A DNA stretch of 64,000 bases, from positions 3,038,001 to 3,102,000 of the forward strand of contig NZ_CP049256.1 in the NCBI RefSeq assembly GCF_011046485.1, in the 5' to 3' direction. Position numbers and translations under genes: made by a program. The notes under the pieces are model-generated. The model searched no databases and was not told where the DNA came from. It was given only the letters and a program-made list of their open reading frames with translations. Positions 29,411 to 39,959 of this stretch are shown in pieces; the stretch's first letter is position 1; each line of letters starts with the position of its first letter. This DNA comes from Microbacterium sp. 4R-513. Its GTDB lineage: Bacteria; Actinomycetota; Actinomycetes; Actinomycetales; Microbacteriaceae.

Positions 29411-30739
29411 TCAGCCGCGAGCCCAGAGGTCTTCGATCGGGATGTCGCGACCGAGGATGTTCGTCGCCGCACGGTGACCCGACAGCATCGCCGCGGGTAC
29501 GGTGGCGGGGTCGTCGGTCCACGTCGCCTCACCCGCGAGATGCAGGACGCCGCCGACCGGCGTGGCGAGGTCGTCGTGGTCCGAGGTCGTCGAGCCGACG
29601 GTCATGTAGGCGTAGGAGCCGTGCGAGTAGGGGTCGTCCTGCCAATCCGACACGAGGATGTGCGTCGGAGCCTCGACACGGTCGCCGTACAGCCGGCGGA
29701 GCTGCACCAGGACCGACTCCGCGATGCGCTCCTCGTCCCAGTCGCGGGTCTCGACCGCGGCCGGCCCGGCCGCAAATGTCAGGAGGGTCGGCGTGCCGTG
29801 GAGGGCGGTGAGGTCGTACCAGGAGTGCCACCATCGGCCCTCCGGTCCCTGTTGCCGGATCGCATACACGCCGTCGTCCCAGAACTTGGTGGCGAACCGC
29901 AGGACGACCTTCTCGAACGCATTCATGCGCAGTCGGCCGAGAGCGCCGGCGACGGGCTCCGGAAGCGGGGGCTCGATGACGAACTCCGGCGCCTGCAGAA
30001 CTCCGACCGGCACCGTCAGTATGGCTGCAGCCGCCGAGAACACGCCGTACTCGGTGGTGACGGACACCCCGTCGGGCGACCATGCGACGCGCTCCACCTC
30101 GTGCTTGAGACGCACCGCGAGCCCCTCCGCGAGCCTCGCGGTCAGGCGGTCGTAGCCGTCGGGGAAGACGACCTCATCCCCTTCGATCGAGTCGTCGTCG
30201 AGTCCGTGCGCGGCGAGGTCTTCGATCCACGCGCCGTACTGCTCCTCGGAGCGATGCTCGAGGTATTCACGCACCCGCTGCGTGCGCTCGGCGTCCCAGT
30301 CCTGCGCCGACAGGGCCGTCTCGGTGACGTCGCGGTACGAGGCATCCGCCGCCGACTCGGCGACCGCGGCCTGCAGCGCTGCGTCGACGGTGTGGATGTC
30401 GTCGATGAACGCACGGGTCGCGGCATCCGTCAATCGATTCCCCTCGGGGCCGTAGTACGCGATGGGCCGGCTGTCGGGCTGATAGCCGCCGACCGTGAAC
30501 TCGTAGGTGGGCATCCCGAACGCCTCGGCGGCGGCCGCGACCGGGCTGTCGGTGATGCCGTGGATCCAGGAGGCTCCGAGGTCGGTCACGTGGCCTTCGT
30601 GGCGGACCGTCCACACCCGCCCGCCGACACGGTCACGCGCCTCGAGCACGACGACTCGGTGGCCCTGCTGCGCCAGGAGGCGCGCAGCGGTCAGGCCGGC
30701 CACACCCGCCCCGACCACGATCGTGTCGAACTGCTCCAT
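29411..30739 (-). CDS. Flavin monoamine oxidase-like FAD oxidoreductase
   Basis: 442 residues from ATG at 30739 ([12 protein letters not shown]); the longer open frame upstream is not supported. N-terminal dinucleotide fold [15 protein letters not shown] with [16 protein letters not shown], a motif common to MAO/polyamine oxidases, then DLGASWIHG, and a C-terminal FAD motif [23 protein letters not shown]. Likely oxidises an amine; the polyamine oxidase branch is plausible but substrate is not set. Starts 266 bp from, and divergent to, the membrane patatin gene. Confidence 0.86.
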   Translation of the reverse strand: MEQFDTIVVGAGVAGLTAARLLAQQGHRVVVLEARDRVGGRVWTVRHEGHVTDLGASWIHGITDSPVAAAAEAFGMPTYEFTVGGYQPDSRPIAYYGPEGNRLTDAATRAFIDDIHTVDAALQAAVAESAADASYRDVTETALSAQDWDAERTQRVREYLEHRSEEQYGAWIEDLAAHGLDDDSIEGDEVVFPDGYDRLTARLAEGLAVRLKHEVERVAWSPDGVSVTTEYGVFSAAAAILTVPVGVLQAPEFVIEPPLPEPVAGALGRLRMNAFEKVVLRFATKFWDDGVYAIRQQGPEGRWWHSWYDLTALHGTPTLLTFAAGPAAVETRDWDEERIAESVLVQLRRLYGDRVEAPTHILVSDWQDDPYSHGSYAYMTVGSTTSDHDDLATPVGGVLHLAGEATWTDDPATVPAAMLSGHRAATNILGRDIPIEDLWARG

Positions 30740-31005
30740 CGCGACGCTCCTCGTCGGGCGCTTCTCGCCCGCTCCTCCGACGCTATCGGTCGGCAGGGCG
30801 GGCGAAGGCACGGCACCGGCCCGGCGGAGGCATCCGTCGTGCACGCGGGCGGAGTCCGCTGGGCGGCTCGTGGCGCACTGCGCGATGGAGGCCCTTCCCC
30901 GGCGGCCCCGCGAGTGGTACCCATTTCCTAAGCGGCTGAGAAGGATGCCTGGGGGCGACCTCCTCGAGCACAGTTCCGCCGCTGCGCTCGAAACGGGGGG
31001 CACCG

Positions 31006-34000
31006 ATGGTCGGTCCACTACCGCCTGTCGTCGTCAATGCGCATCCGCCCTTCACGGGGCCGGCCGATCCGGTCGCTGCACGCTGGTGGGAGCGCGCCCT
31101 CATCCCGACGCTGCTCGTGCTCGCGACAGCCGGTCTGCTCGCCCTGCGCGAGGTCGACCGGCTCGTCGGATCGATCGTCGGGCAGGAGCCTCATGGAGGC
31201 GAGACGGCCTCGGTCGGCGCCGTCACCGGCATCACCCCCTGGGCGCACACGGACGCGTGGCAGGTGTGGGCGTCGAGCGACTTCGCGGCCGGTCTCGCGC
31301 CCCTCCTGAAGCTGTACTTCGGCGCCGACCTCGCCTTCATGATCGGCTACGGCGGCCTGTTCGTGATCCTCTTCGCGGGGTCCCGAGTTGCGCAGGGGCT
31401 CGTGGCGATCGCGGTGCTCGCGGATCTGTACGAGGACGCGCTGCTCGTCACGGCGGCCTCGTCTCTTCCCCACGCCGAGGCGTGGGCGACGGCGGTCATG
31501 ATCGCGTCGTGTGTGAAGTGGGCCATGCTCATCCTCGCCGTCGCCTGGGCCCTCGGATCCCACGCGTCCCGCGGACGACTCTTCCGGCGTTCGATCCGGG
31601 CAGGCATCGCCCTCGGGACGCACCGGCTCTCGTTCCTCTTCCTCATCGGCTTCGGATTCCTGGCCCTCGCGCCCGTCGCGGGCGTCAATGACCAGCTGCC
31701 CGACATCCAGCGGCAATGGTTCGACGACGGAGCGTGGACGCAGGCCGTCTGGGCGACCATCGCCGTGATCGTGACCGCCGTGCTGTTCTGGTACCTCGGG
31801 CGCCGGCGCACCGAGCGCATGTTCGCCCACTCCCTGGGCGAGATGTGGGTGCCCGACCATTCGCTTCTGGGGTGGTGGGTGGCGTGGCCGGGCGCGATCC
31901 TCGCCGTCGCCCTCATCGCCGCGGGAGCGAGCTGGGTGCCGACCGCCGGGGCGTGGACCGTGATCCTCGCGGTCGTCGTCGGCGCAGCCGGCGTCTACGC
32001 GGCGACGCATCTGGCAGATCGAGCGGCCAGGCACGACAGCACCACCGCACGCTTCTGGTGGTTCGTCGCGGCGCTCGGCGTGCTCGCTGTCATCGCCATT
32101 CTGGCCCTGATCTTTGGCGCGAGCCGCTACATGAGTCAGGGCTACTTCTGGCTTGTGGCCGGATCGTCGCTTCTCTTCGTCCTGGCGTCGCAGATCGTGG
32201 TCTACATGCGGAGGCCCGAGCGGTCCTCGCCGTGGGTCGTCCCCACGCGGCCGGCGCTCATGACCCGCTGGCTCCTGGACGTGCGGAGCGCCTCGAGTGA
32301 GGGCGACGGCGATGTCGGATGGCCGACCCGCATCGTGAGGACGACGTGGCTCGTCGGCGACGCGATCGCGGTCCTCGTGCTCGCGCTCGCCCCGCTGGGC
32401 CTCATCCGGTCGCTCGTGGGGCCGATCGCTCAAGCGCTCCTTCCGACCGTGGGAGAGCCGAGCACCCGGCTCCCCGCCATCGTCGCCGTGTTCGTGCTCG
32501 CGTGTGTCGCGGCGCTCGCGGTGCCGCTCGCGGCTGCGGCCCTCTTGCGATGGAACGCCGTTGTCCAGCTCGCACCCCACGGCTCTCGCATCCGGCCGCT
32601 GGCGCCGGAAGGGGCATCCGCGTTCCGGAGGTTCTACGACCCGCGCGTGAGCGTGCCCGTCGACGACCCTCTGGTGAGTCGCGTCGATGTCGGCCTCGTC
32701 GGCTTCTGGGCGCTCGTCGTGACCCTGGCACTCGTGATCCCGCAGGCGTTCGGCGCGTCCCTCGGACCCGCTGCCGTCGCCGTCGTCCTGATGACGGCAT
32801 GGGGAGGCATCCTCGGCGGACTCATCCTCTCGTTGCAGCGGCGCCGACCGCTTCCGGTCTTCGTGCAGCTCGGATTCCGCAGCACCCCGGTCCTCACTCT
32901 GACGCTCGGTCTGCTGCTGATCACGTCGTGGTTCATCAATCCCGCCGCACTGCACGCCGTCCGCGCGGCGCCCGGGATTGCATCCGCTGCGCAGGCCGTT
33001 GAGCGGGCGACCGCCGACGATCGGTTCACCGCCGCTCTCCGCAAGGAGTTCGCCGATTGGAAGAAGCGGATGGCCGGGTGCACCTCCGGATCCGACGAGT
33101 GGCCGCTCGTGCTCCTGGCGGCCGAGGGAGGGGGTGGTCGCGCCGCCTACTGGACGGTCGACGGGATGTCGCGACTTCGTGCCGATCCCGAGAAGGGATG
33201 CCTCGATGAGGCCCTCTTCGTCGCGAGCGGCATCAGCGGGGGAAGCGTCGGCCTCGTGGTCGACCAGCTCAGCGCTGGCGCGGCCGATGCCGAGTCCGCG
33301 TGCGCGACCGCTCAGCCGGCAGAGGGCGAGACCGAGAGCACGGCGCTCACCGCCGTCACCTGCATGACGGGACCTGATCCGCTGGCGAGCGTCGTCACGG
33401 GCATGATGGCGGGCGACCTCGTGGCGGGCGGAGCCGGGGTCCGCGTGCCCGCGGTGGATGGAGAGTGGGCGGATCGCGCGGCTCTCCTCGAGCTCGGCTG
33501 GGAGGAGCAGGCTGCGGTGCTCGACGCGCCGTACTCGACGAAGCACACCACCGGGCCCTTCCTGCTGCTGAACTCCGCCGACGCCGTATCCGGCTGCCGG
33601 GTCTCCATCATCCAGCTGCCCATGGGTGGTGCCGAGCCGAAGAAGGGGTCGGATCCGCTGTCGCTCGACGATTGCGGCTCGCCCACGACGGGCGCCGGCG
33701 CCACGATCGACTTCGACACCGCATGGCCGGGGTGCTCGGCGAATCTGCAGTGGTCGACGGTCGCCTTGCTGTCCGCACGTTTCCCGTTCGTCACACCGGG
33801 CGGACGGATGCCGGTTCCAGGCGGTGGGGGATGCGCCGGAGGTCCTGAGGCGCAACTGGTCGACGGCGGCTACGCGGAGGGGTCCGGGCTCGGCGCTCTC
33901 AGCGACCTGCTCCCCGAGGTGCTGACCCTGGTCGCCGCCCACAACGAATGCCTCTCGGGTCCCAAGGGCGGCGGCGCGAACTGCGCTGCTGGGGACGAGC

Positions 34001-34434
34001 CCATCGTTCCCGTCGTCGTGTACCTCAAGAACGACCGCGGCTTCGAGGTCGATGCGAGCGTGGAGAAGCTCACCGCCGAGGCCCTGGTTCCGCTCGCCGG
34101 GGTCAAGGCGTCGTCGCAGCAGAACACCGAGAAGGCCTGGCTGCAGCGGATCTCCGACCAGCTGGAGACGATCGAGCCGCCCGCCGGATGCTCGATCGGC
34201 CTCTGCCGCCGGCCGATCGCCATCGTCTCGTCGAGCACCTCGCCGACGATCGCGGCGCCCCTGGGGTGGACGCTCTCGAGCGCGAGCCGGGAGTCGCTCG
34301 ACGATGCGATGGATCTCAGCCAGCAGGCCTGCTCGACAGCCGACGACACGTGGTCGACACTCGGCGACCTCCTCGAACAGGTGGGGAACCGCGATGTCTG
34401 CGTGAGCAGGGAGCCGACCGACCCGCTCGGCTGA
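31006..34434 (+). CDS. Large multi-spanning membrane protein with C-terminal patatin-like hydrolase domain
   Basis: 1142 residues. Residues 1 to about 640 contain roughly 14-15 hydrophobic segments (examples: [43 protein letters not shown]). The rest is hydrophilic and carries patatin hallmarks in order: glycine-rich oxyanion loop [10 protein letters not shown] (707-716), nucleophile elbow SGISGGS (Ser744, GISGG), and the DGG motif of the catalytic dyad (Asp953, [10 protein letters not shown]). So it is a predicted Ser-Asp phospholipase/acyl hydrolase tethered to a large membrane domain. Several Cys in the C-terminal domain could form disulfides, suggesting an external face. Substrate unknown. 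Confidence 0.8.
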   Translation: MVGPLPPVVVNAHPPFTGPADPVAARWWERALIPTLLVLATAGLLALREVDRLVGSIVGQEPHGGETASVGAVTGITPWAHTDAWQVWASSDFAAGLAPLLKLYFGADLAFMIGYGGLFVILFAGSRVAQGLVAIAVLADLYEDALLVTAASSLPHAEAWATAVMIASCVKWAMLILAVAWALGSHASRGRLFRRSIRAGIALGTHRLSFLFLIGFGFLALAPVAGVNDQLPDIQRQWFDDGAWTQAVWATIAVIVTAVLFWYLGRRRTERMFAHSLGEMWVPDHSLLGWWVAWPGAILAVALIAAGASWVPTAGAWTVILAVVVGAAGVYAATHLADRAARHDSTTARFWWFVAALGVLAVIAILALIFGASRYMSQGYFWLVAGSSLLFVLASQIVVYMRRPERSSPWVVPTRPALMTRWLLDVRSASSEGDGDVGWPTRIVRTTWLVGDAIAVLVLALAPLGLIRSLVGPIAQALLPTVGEPSTRLPAIVAVFVLACVAALAVPLAAAALLRWNAVVQLAPHGSRIRPLAPEGASAFRRFYDPRVSVPVDDPLVSRVDVGLVGFWALVVTLALVIPQAFGASLGPAAVAVVLMTAWGGILGGLILSLQRRRPLPVFVQLGFRSTPVLTLTLGLLLITSWFINPAALHAVRAAPGIASAAQAVERATADDRFTAALRKEFADWKKRMAGCTSGSDEWPLVLLAAEGGGGRAAYWTVDGMSRLRADPEKGCLDEALFVASGISGGSVGLVVDQLSAGAADAESACATAQPAEGETESTALTAVTCMTGPDPLASVVTGMMAGDLVAGGAGVRVPAVDGEWADRAALLELGWEEQAAVLDAPYSTKHTTGPFLLLNSADAVSGCRVSIIQLPMGGAEPKKGSDPLSLDDCGSPTTGAGATIDFDTAWPGCSANLQWSTVALLSARFPFVTPGGRMPVPGGGGCAGGPEAQLVDGGYAEGSGLGALSDLLPEVLTLVAAHNECLSGPKGGGANCAAGDEPIVPVVVYLKNDRGFEVDASVEKLTAEALVPLAGVKASSQQNTEKAWLQRISDQLETIEPPAGCSIGLCRRPIAIVSSSTSPTIAAPLGWTLSSASRESLDDAMDLSQQACSTADDTWSTLGDLLEQVGNRDVCVSREPTDPLG

Positions 34435-34458
34435 CGCCGTCCCTGCCTTCAGCCGTCG

Positions 34459-34998
34459 CTAGGCGACGGTCTGCTCGTGGACGTCCGTCTCGAACATCGT
34501 GCCGTTGAGGTCGAGGTAGGCTCGCCGCTCCGTGATCGAGAGCGTCATCGTGTTGCGACGCTCCAACACGGCGGTGGCCGCATCGACGAAGCCCGGATCG
34601 AAGCTGTGAAGGTGGATCTGGTCGGCGCGGTGGATCTTCTTGCCCGACCACGGCGCCGACACCTTGGCGGGATCGCGGTGTGTGTAGACCGAGACCCGCT
34701 CGGCCTGCAGGCTCCCGGTGTGCAGGCGGGCGGCATCCGGAGCGCCGACCTCGATCCAGGCGACCAGCTTGCCGGTCATGTCTCGCACATACACGGCCGG
34801 CTCGTCCGTCGCCGACACGCCTTCGCTGAACGCGATGCCCTCGTCGTATTCCAGGCAGTAGGCGAGGATGCGCGTCAGCATGAAGGCATCCGTCTCGGAA
34901 GGATGCCGCGCGACACGCAGCGACAGCTCCTCGTAGACTCCCCGGTCGACGTCGGCCAGCTGCACCGTGAACGTGTGGATGGTCGCGCCGATAGCCAT
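34459..34998 (-). CDS. YaeQ family protein
   Basis: 179 residues from ATG at 34998. Starts MAIGATIHTFTVQLADVDRGVYEELSLRVARHPSETDAFMLTRILAYCLEY, the very conserved N-terminus of YaeQ, followed by SGKKIHRADQIHLHSFDP. The fold resembles PD-(D/E)XK nucleases, but catalytic activity has not been shown for most members. Lies 11 bp downstream of the MFS gene on the same strand. Confidence 0.9.
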   Translation of the reverse strand: MAIGATIHTFTVQLADVDRGVYEELSLRVARHPSETDAFMLTRILAYCLEYDEGIAFSEGVSATDEPAVYVRDMTGKLVAWIEVGAPDAARLHTGSLQAERVSVYTHRDPAKVSAPWSGKKIHRADQIHLHSFDPGFVDAATAVLERRNTMTLSITERRAYLDLNGTMFETDVHEQTVA

Positions 34999-35009
34999 AG
35001 CGAACGAGC

Positions 35010-36347
35010 CTATCGGCGGCGGTGCGGGAAGTTGCCGACGCCGCCGATGTGGCGGACGGTGCGGCGACGCTCGACGATGATCGCGATCGATCCGACGATC
35101 CAGAGCGGGAACTGGGTGAGGAACGCCATGCGGAAGGCGTCGAGCGAGTAGGTCTCCGGCGTTCCGGCACCCTGCAGATCGAGCGCGAGGCCGATCAGGA
35201 GGATGGCGATGAGCGCCGCGAGGAACCCGCCACCGTTGACGATGCCGGTCGCGGTACTCAGGCGGTGACTCGGATTGAAGGTGCGAGCGTGGTCGAACGC
35301 GATCATCGAGGCCGGGCCGCCCGTCGCGAGCGCGAACATGAGGATGACGAGCAGCCACACCGGCGCCGGGCCCGGCCACAGGATCACGGCGAGCCACATG
35401 AGCGCCTGGAAGGCCACGGTCGGCAGCACGAGCCAGCGCGAGCGGCGAGTGGGATGGCGGCTCGAGAGGGTGCCGATCACGGGTCCGCTGAGGATGCCGA
35501 AGATCACGAGCGACGTCATGACGAGCGAGGCGGCCGCTGGAGTGAGCCCCTCGCCGGCCGTCAGGAACGGGAAGCCCCACAGCAGCATGAACGCCGTGCC
35601 GGCGAACGGCGTGGTGAAGTGCGACCAGAACCCGAGCCGTGTCGCGGGGTGACCCCACGACTCGCGGAAGCCCTCACGCAGGTCGGCCGACGATCTGACG
35701 ACGCGCACGGCGCCGGTGTCGGTGTTGACCGACACGTCGACCGGGTCGGCGGCACGCTCGGGCGGTCGGTTGCGGATGACGGCGTACGTCAGCACGGCGA
35801 AGAGCATCGCCAGCCCCGCGAGGCTTCCGAAGGCGACGCTCCATGACGTCGCGTGCAGGAGGGCGGCGAGCGGGATGACGGCGACGATCTGCCCCAGCTG
35901 CCCGATGATCCCCGTCAGCTGCACGAGCAGCGGGGCGCGCTGCTCCGGGAACCACGTCGCGATCACCCGCAGCACGCTCGGGAACACCGCGGCGTCACCT
36001 GCGCCGATGAGGACGCGAGCGAGGATGCCGATGCCGACGACATCGGCGAACGCCATGACGCCCTGGCCGATCGCCATGAGCACCATGCCGATCGCGATGA
36101 TCGGCCGCGCGCCGAACCTGTCGAGCAGCAGACCGACCGGGATCTGCATGATGCCGTAGATCGCGAGCTGGATCACGGCGAACATCGAGAGCGCCGACGC
36201 ATCCGCGTCGAACCGCACCTGCGCATCGACGCCGACCGAAGACAGCGACGTGCGGTTCACGATCGCGACGACGTAGGCGAGCACCCCGATGCTCCACACC
36301 GTCCACGTGCGCCAGCCGGGCGCTGCGAGGGCGGGCGTGCGCGACAA
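35010..36347 (-). CDS. MFS transporter
   Basis: 445 residues from a TTG at 36347 (LSRTPALAAPGWRTWTVWSIGVLAY); the open frame continues upstream and an ATG at 36470 is an alternative, but that stretch reads as low-complexity and overlaps the next gene. About twelve TM segments, with the A-motif-like LLDRFGARPII and a charged central loop (DPVDVSVNTDTGAVRVV). Resembles the anion:cation/nitrate-nitrite-type and sugar-phosphate-type MFS; substrate unknown. The start is uncertain. Confidence 0.8.
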   Translation of the reverse strand: MSRTPALAAPGWRTWTVWSIGVLAYVVAIVNRTSLSSVGVDAQVRFDADASALSMFAVIQLAIYGIMQIPVGLLLDRFGARPIIAIGMVLMAIGQGVMAFADVVGIGILARVLIGAGDAAVFPSVLRVIATWFPEQRAPLLVQLTGIIGQLGQIVAVIPLAALLHATSWSVAFGSLAGLAMLFAVLTYAVIRNRPPERAADPVDVSVNTDTGAVRVVRSSADLREGFRESWGHPATRLGFWSHFTTPFAGTAFMLLWGFPFLTAGEGLTPAAASLVMTSLVIFGILSGPVIGTLSSRHPTRRSRWLVLPTVAFQALMWLAVILWPGPAPVWLLVILMFALATGGPASMIAFDHARTFNPSHRLSTATGIVNGGGFLAALIAILLIGLALDLQGAGTPETYSLDAFRMAFLTQFPLWIVGSIAIIVERRRTVRHIGGVGNFPHRRR

Positions 36348-36456
36348 ACCGGATCCTGTCCGTCGGTGGGTGGGGGAGTGGATGCCGCGACCGGCGTCCT
36401 CTTCCAGGTTAGTCCGCCTCCGGGCCACCCCCGGCGGGCGTGTGCCGCTCAGCGGG

Positions 36457-37425
36457 TCAGTGCGCGGCATCCCACCAGTCGAGAACCCGTGTGCCGAGAA
36501 GCGTGAGCCATTTCGACGGCCGGCCCTCGGGCTCGTCGACGTCGAACCATGTCCGCCCGGGGAGCGGTGTCGTCTGGAGCCAGGTGCCGTCGGACCGGCG
36601 CGCGGCCCGCACTGCGTCGACCGCATCGGCGAGACGAGGATCGGGCGCGGTGCCTTCGAGCTGCGAAGCGTCGCGGAAGTGGTCGAGTGCCGCCAACGCG
36701 CTGTATCGGTGCCGGTTGGGGTACACGAACCGCGTGACGAACTCGCCGACCAGCTCGCCGGTCGACGCGCGGTACATCAGCCGACGGCTGAGCAGGTACT
36801 CCTCGCCGTCGTGGCGCGCGTCGCGCAGCGACGTGTCGCCGGTGATGCGCTCGTACGCGAGCATGCCCCGCACGGCGTTGAGCGTCGAATGGAAGGAGGA
36901 TCGCACCGAGTCGCCCTCCTCGGCCTCGCAGTTCCAGCCCCCGTCGGCCAGGCGGTGCTCGGGGAACCAGGTCACGAGCCGTGAGACGTCGGCGCCGAGC
37001 CAGGCGCCGCTCGCCAGCGTGTAGGAGTTGATGCAGACGTCGACCTCGCCGCCCCAGTAAGGCATGTCGTCGTACTCCCACCGACTGTTCGCGGCGAGCT
37101 TCTCGGCCGTGCCGGCCAGGCGATCGGCGTCGGTGCCCCACTCGCGAAGGTCTTTCAGCGACCACGTGGTCGCCACCCAGGGCTGCCCGGGCAGTTCCTT
37201 CTCGGGGCTGTCGAAGAAGCCGGCGGGGAAGAAGGCCCCGCCCGCCCATTGCCCGTCCGGATCCTGGTGCGAGAGGAGCTGCGCGCCGAAGCCCTCCTCG
37301 GCCACACGGGCCCGCGTCGCCTGCCACGCCTCGGGCGGGACTCCCGCGATATCGCGCTCGACCTGCCACCGCAGGGCGGGGTCGGAGTCCAGGAGCCAGT
37401 CGAGCAGCGGAGCGTCGATCGTCAT
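36457..37425 (-). CDS. Squalene cyclase/prenyltransferase-like alpha-toroid protein
   Basis: 322 residues from ATG at 37425. Shows the repeating aromatic/Asp-Gly pattern of the terpene cyclase/prenyltransferase alpha-alpha toroid: DPDGQWAGGAFF (about 58), DGGWNCEAEEG (about 165), SDGTWLQT (about 288). It is half the length of a true squalene-hopene cyclase (about 630) and lacks a recognisable DXDD catalytic motif, so a cyclase reaction cannot be assumed. Database entries of this size in Actinobacteria are often called squalene cyclase. Function unknown. Confidence 0.7.
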   Translation of the reverse strand: MTIDAPLLDWLLDSDPALRWQVERDIAGVPPEAWQATRARVAEEGFGAQLLSHQDPDGQWAGGAFFPAGFFDSPEKELPGQPWVATTWSLKDLREWGTDADRLAGTAEKLAANSRWEYDDMPYWGGEVDVCINSYTLASGAWLGADVSRLVTWFPEHRLADGGWNCEAEEGDSVRSSFHSTLNAVRGMLAYERITGDTSLRDARHDGEEYLLSRRLMYRASTGELVGEFVTRFVYPNRHRYSALAALDHFRDASQLEGTAPDPRLADAVDAVRAARRSDGTWLQTTPLPGRTWFDVDEPEGRPSKWLTLLGTRVLDWWDAAH

Positions 37426-37561
37426 GAAGGCACGGTACCCACCCACCCCGACACCGGTCGACGGGTGGATCACACTCGATCGGTCGACGCAACCGCTTCG
37501 GCCGCGGCATCCATTCGTCATAGCGTCGCAGGAAGCAGGGCCGGACGAGCGAGGGGCGACG

Positions 37562-38068
37562 ATGTCACGGAACGTGAGAGAGCTGCAGTGCACTCCGGAA
37601 GACGTCTTCCGCGTACTCGGCGACGGATGGCTCTACCCGTCGTGGGTCGTCGGCGCGTCCCGAATGCGAGAGGTAGGCGACGACTGGCCGCAGGCCGGGT
37701 CGGCGCTCCACCACTCGTTCGGAGTGTGGCCGGTCCTGATCGACGATGCGACGATCGTCGAGGAGTGGCGCCCGCCACGCCATATGGTGATGCGCGCGCG
37801 GGGGTGGCCGATCGGCGAGGCCCGTGTGACGATCGACGTCAAGGATCGTGGAGAGGCGTGTGTCGTGCGCATCCAGGAGGAGGCGGTCTCCGGCCCGGGC
37901 AGGTTCGTGCCGGCGCCGCTCATGGACATCCTGCTCCGGTGGCGGAATGCGGAGACCCTTCATCGGCTCGCGTACCTCGCGGAGGGCATAGCCGCACGGC
38001 ATTCACCCGGCGCGACCGCCGAACGCGAGGGCGTCGGGGTCGGAGACGACGGAGCGGCCGACACGTGA
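37562..38068 (+). CDS. SRPBCC family protein
   Basis: 168 residues from ATG at 37562. Pattern of the START/polyketide-cyclase-like fold: N-terminal CTPEDVFRVLGDGWLYPSWVVGASRM, middle ATIVEEWRPPRHMVMRARG, long C-terminal helix with RWRNAETLHRLAYLAEGI. Predicted ligand-binding or cyclase-type fold with a hydrophobic cavity. The stop overlaps the next start (GTGA), so it is coupled to the FAD oxidoreductase. Confidence 0.83.
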   Translation: MSRNVRELQCTPEDVFRVLGDGWLYPSWVVGASRMREVGDDWPQAGSALHHSFGVWPVLIDDATIVEEWRPPRHMVMRARGWPIGEARVTIDVKDRGEACVVRIQEEAVSGPGRFVPAPLMDILLRWRNAETLHRLAYLAEGIAARHSPGATAEREGVGVGDDGAADT

Positions 38069-39561
38069 GCGACGATGCGCGGTCCCGCGCGGCAGACCTC
38101 GATGCCGTCGTCGTGGGCGCAGGCCCGAACGGCCTCGCCGCGGCGGTGACCCTGGCCCGGGCGGGGCTTGCGGTCCGGGTCTACGAGCGCGCCGATCAGG
38201 CCGGCGGCGGAGCCGCGACACGCGAGCTGACTCTGCCGGGATTCCTCCACGACGTCTGCTCGGCCGTCCATCCCCTCGCCTTCGAGTCGCGCTTCTTCCG
38301 GGAGTTCGGGCTCGCCCAGCGCATCCCCTTCGTGACGCCGGAGCTGTCCTTCGCTCAGCCCCTCGATGACGGGCGCGCGGCGCTGGCCTACCGCGACCTC
38401 GCGCGGACCCGCGACGGACTGGGTGCCGACGGCCGCGCGTACGAGCAGCTCATGCGTCCTCTCGTCGAACGGGTCGGCGAGGTCGCGGAGTTCACGGGCT
38501 CGTCGCTCGTGCGCGTGCCGCGCAGCATCCGCACTCCGCTCGGGTTCGGCCTGCGCGCTCTCGAGCAGGGAAGCGTCGCCTGGGACGCGAGGTTCCGGGA
38601 GGATGCCGCGCCGGCCCTCCTCACGGGAGTCGCGGCGCACACGATCCTTCCGCAGCCGAGCCTCGCAGCCGCTGCCGCGGGTCTCGCGCTCGGCACGTAC
38701 GCCCACGCTCGCGGGTGGCCGATTCCCGTGGGCGGAAGCCAGACGATCATCGATGCGATGGTCGCCGATCTGGAGGCGCACGGCGGCGAGCTCGTGCTCG
38801 GCCAGGAGATCGCCGACCTCGACGAGCTTCCGCGCGCTCGTGCGACGCTCCTCGACGTGACGCCACGCGGCCTGCTCAGGATGGCCAAGGGGCGCATTCC
38901 CTCGCGCTACCGTCGGGCGCTCGAGTCGTTCCGCTACGGCGGCGCGGTCGCCAAGATCGACTTCGCGCTGCGCGAGCCGGTGCCGTGGGCGAACCCCGAG
39001 ATCCGCCACGCGGGAACGGTCCACGTCGGCGGCACGCGCGACGAGGTCGCGTATTCCGAGAACGAGGTGAACGCCGGCCGCCTGCCCGAGCGGCCGTACG
39101 TCCTCGTGTCGCAGCCGACGCTGTTCGACGCATCGCGGGCGCCGGACGGGCAGCACACCCTCTGGACGTACACCCACGTTCCGCCGGGGAGCACCGCCGA
39201 TCGGCAGGACGCGGTGGTGCGGCAGATCGAGCGGTTCGCGCCGGGCTTCCGCGACACGATCCTCGCCACCCACTCGCGGACGGCCGTCGACGTCGAGCGC
39301 CACAACCCGAACTACCCGGGAGGCGATATCGCGGCGGGAGCACCCTCGCTGTGGCAGCTGGTGCGGCGGCCGGTGATCAGCGCCGACCCGTGGCGGACGC
39401 CGATCCCGGGCGTCTATCTCGCCTCGGCCTCCGTCGCTCCCGGCCCCGGCGTGCACGGCCTCGGAGGCTGGTACGCCGCGCAGAGCGCCCTGCGCCACGA
39501 GTTCGGCACCCGCGCGCTCCCGGATCTGTCGCCGGAGCCGTGGCAGAGGGCGCCGGCCTGA
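38065..39561 (+). CDS. Phytoene dehydrogenase-like FAD/NAD(P) oxidoreductase
   Basis: 498 residues from GTG at 38065. N-terminal dinucleotide fold VVVGAGPNGLAAAVTLARAG followed by VRVYERADQAGGGAATREL; C-terminal FAD/NAD-binding region PGVYLASASVAPGPGVHGLGGWYAAQSAL. Belongs to the CrtI-like/amine oxidase flavoprotein group; carotenoid synthesis genes are not present, so the name describes fold, not substrate. Translationally coupled to the SRPBCC gene, a pairing seen in other Actinobacteria. Confidence 0.85.
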   Translation: MSDDARSRAADLDAVVVGAGPNGLAAAVTLARAGLAVRVYERADQAGGGAATRELTLPGFLHDVCSAVHPLAFESRFFREFGLAQRIPFVTPELSFAQPLDDGRAALAYRDLARTRDGLGADGRAYEQLMRPLVERVGEVAEFTGSSLVRVPRSIRTPLGFGLRALEQGSVAWDARFREDAAPALLTGVAAHTILPQPSLAAAAAGLALGTYAHARGWPIPVGGSQTIIDAMVADLEAHGGELVLGQEIADLDELPRARATLLDVTPRGLLRMAKGRIPSRYRRALESFRYGGAVAKIDFALREPVPWANPEIRHAGTVHVGGTRDEVAYSENEVNAGRLPERPYVLVSQPTLFDASRAPDGQHTLWTYTHVPPGSTADRQDAVVRQIERFAPGFRDTILATHSRTAVDVERHNPNYPGGDIAAGAPSLWQLVRRPVISADPWRTPIPGVYLASASVAPGPGVHGLGGWYAAQSALRHEFGTRALPDLSPEPWQRAPA

Positions 39562-39579
39562 CCCGGCTGACGGTGCGCG

Positions 39580-39864
39580 TCAGGAACGGCCGGGCAGGTT
39601 GAGCTCGCCGGGATCCACCTCGACGTCGCCGGCGTCATCCGGCCCGCCCGTGCCGGGCGTGACGAGGATATGGTCGGCGTCGATGTCGTCGTCGATCGTG
39701 TCGGGCAGGGGGTCAGCCTGCTTGGCCTCGGTCTCGGTCTCGCTGGCGGGGCTGTAGCTCATGTCCTTGCGAACGGCATCGCCTTCGGACAGACCCGAGC
39801 CCGCGGGCGGCGATGCCGGCTCGTCGCGGTCGGCACGGATGCGGTTCTTCTCGTCGTCGGTCAT
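39580..39864 (-). CDS. Small acidic hypothetical protein
   Basis: 94 residues from ATG at 39864. Very acidic and low complexity (DDDIDADH, SETETEAKQAD), no TM or signal, likely disordered. Coding is supported by the clean start and by fit between convergent and same-strand neighbours, but no family was recognised. Confidence 0.6.
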   Translation of the reverse strand: MTDDEKNRIRADRDEPASPPAGSGLSEGDAVRKDMSYSPASETETEAKQADPLPDTIDDDIDADHILVTPGTGGPDDAGDVEVDPGELNLPGRS

Positions 39865-39959
39865 GACCCGACGCTACGCATCGGCGGGCGTCGGGCCGAA
39901 CCCCTTGACGTGTGGCGCGCGAGACGTCCGCATGCCCGCACACGGTGGGGGGTCGCCGG

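Noticed and set aside
31018..33942. 974-residue minus-strand open frame opposite the membrane patatin gene
   Set aside because: Shadow composition (Arg, Asp, Gly, His rich), no motifs.
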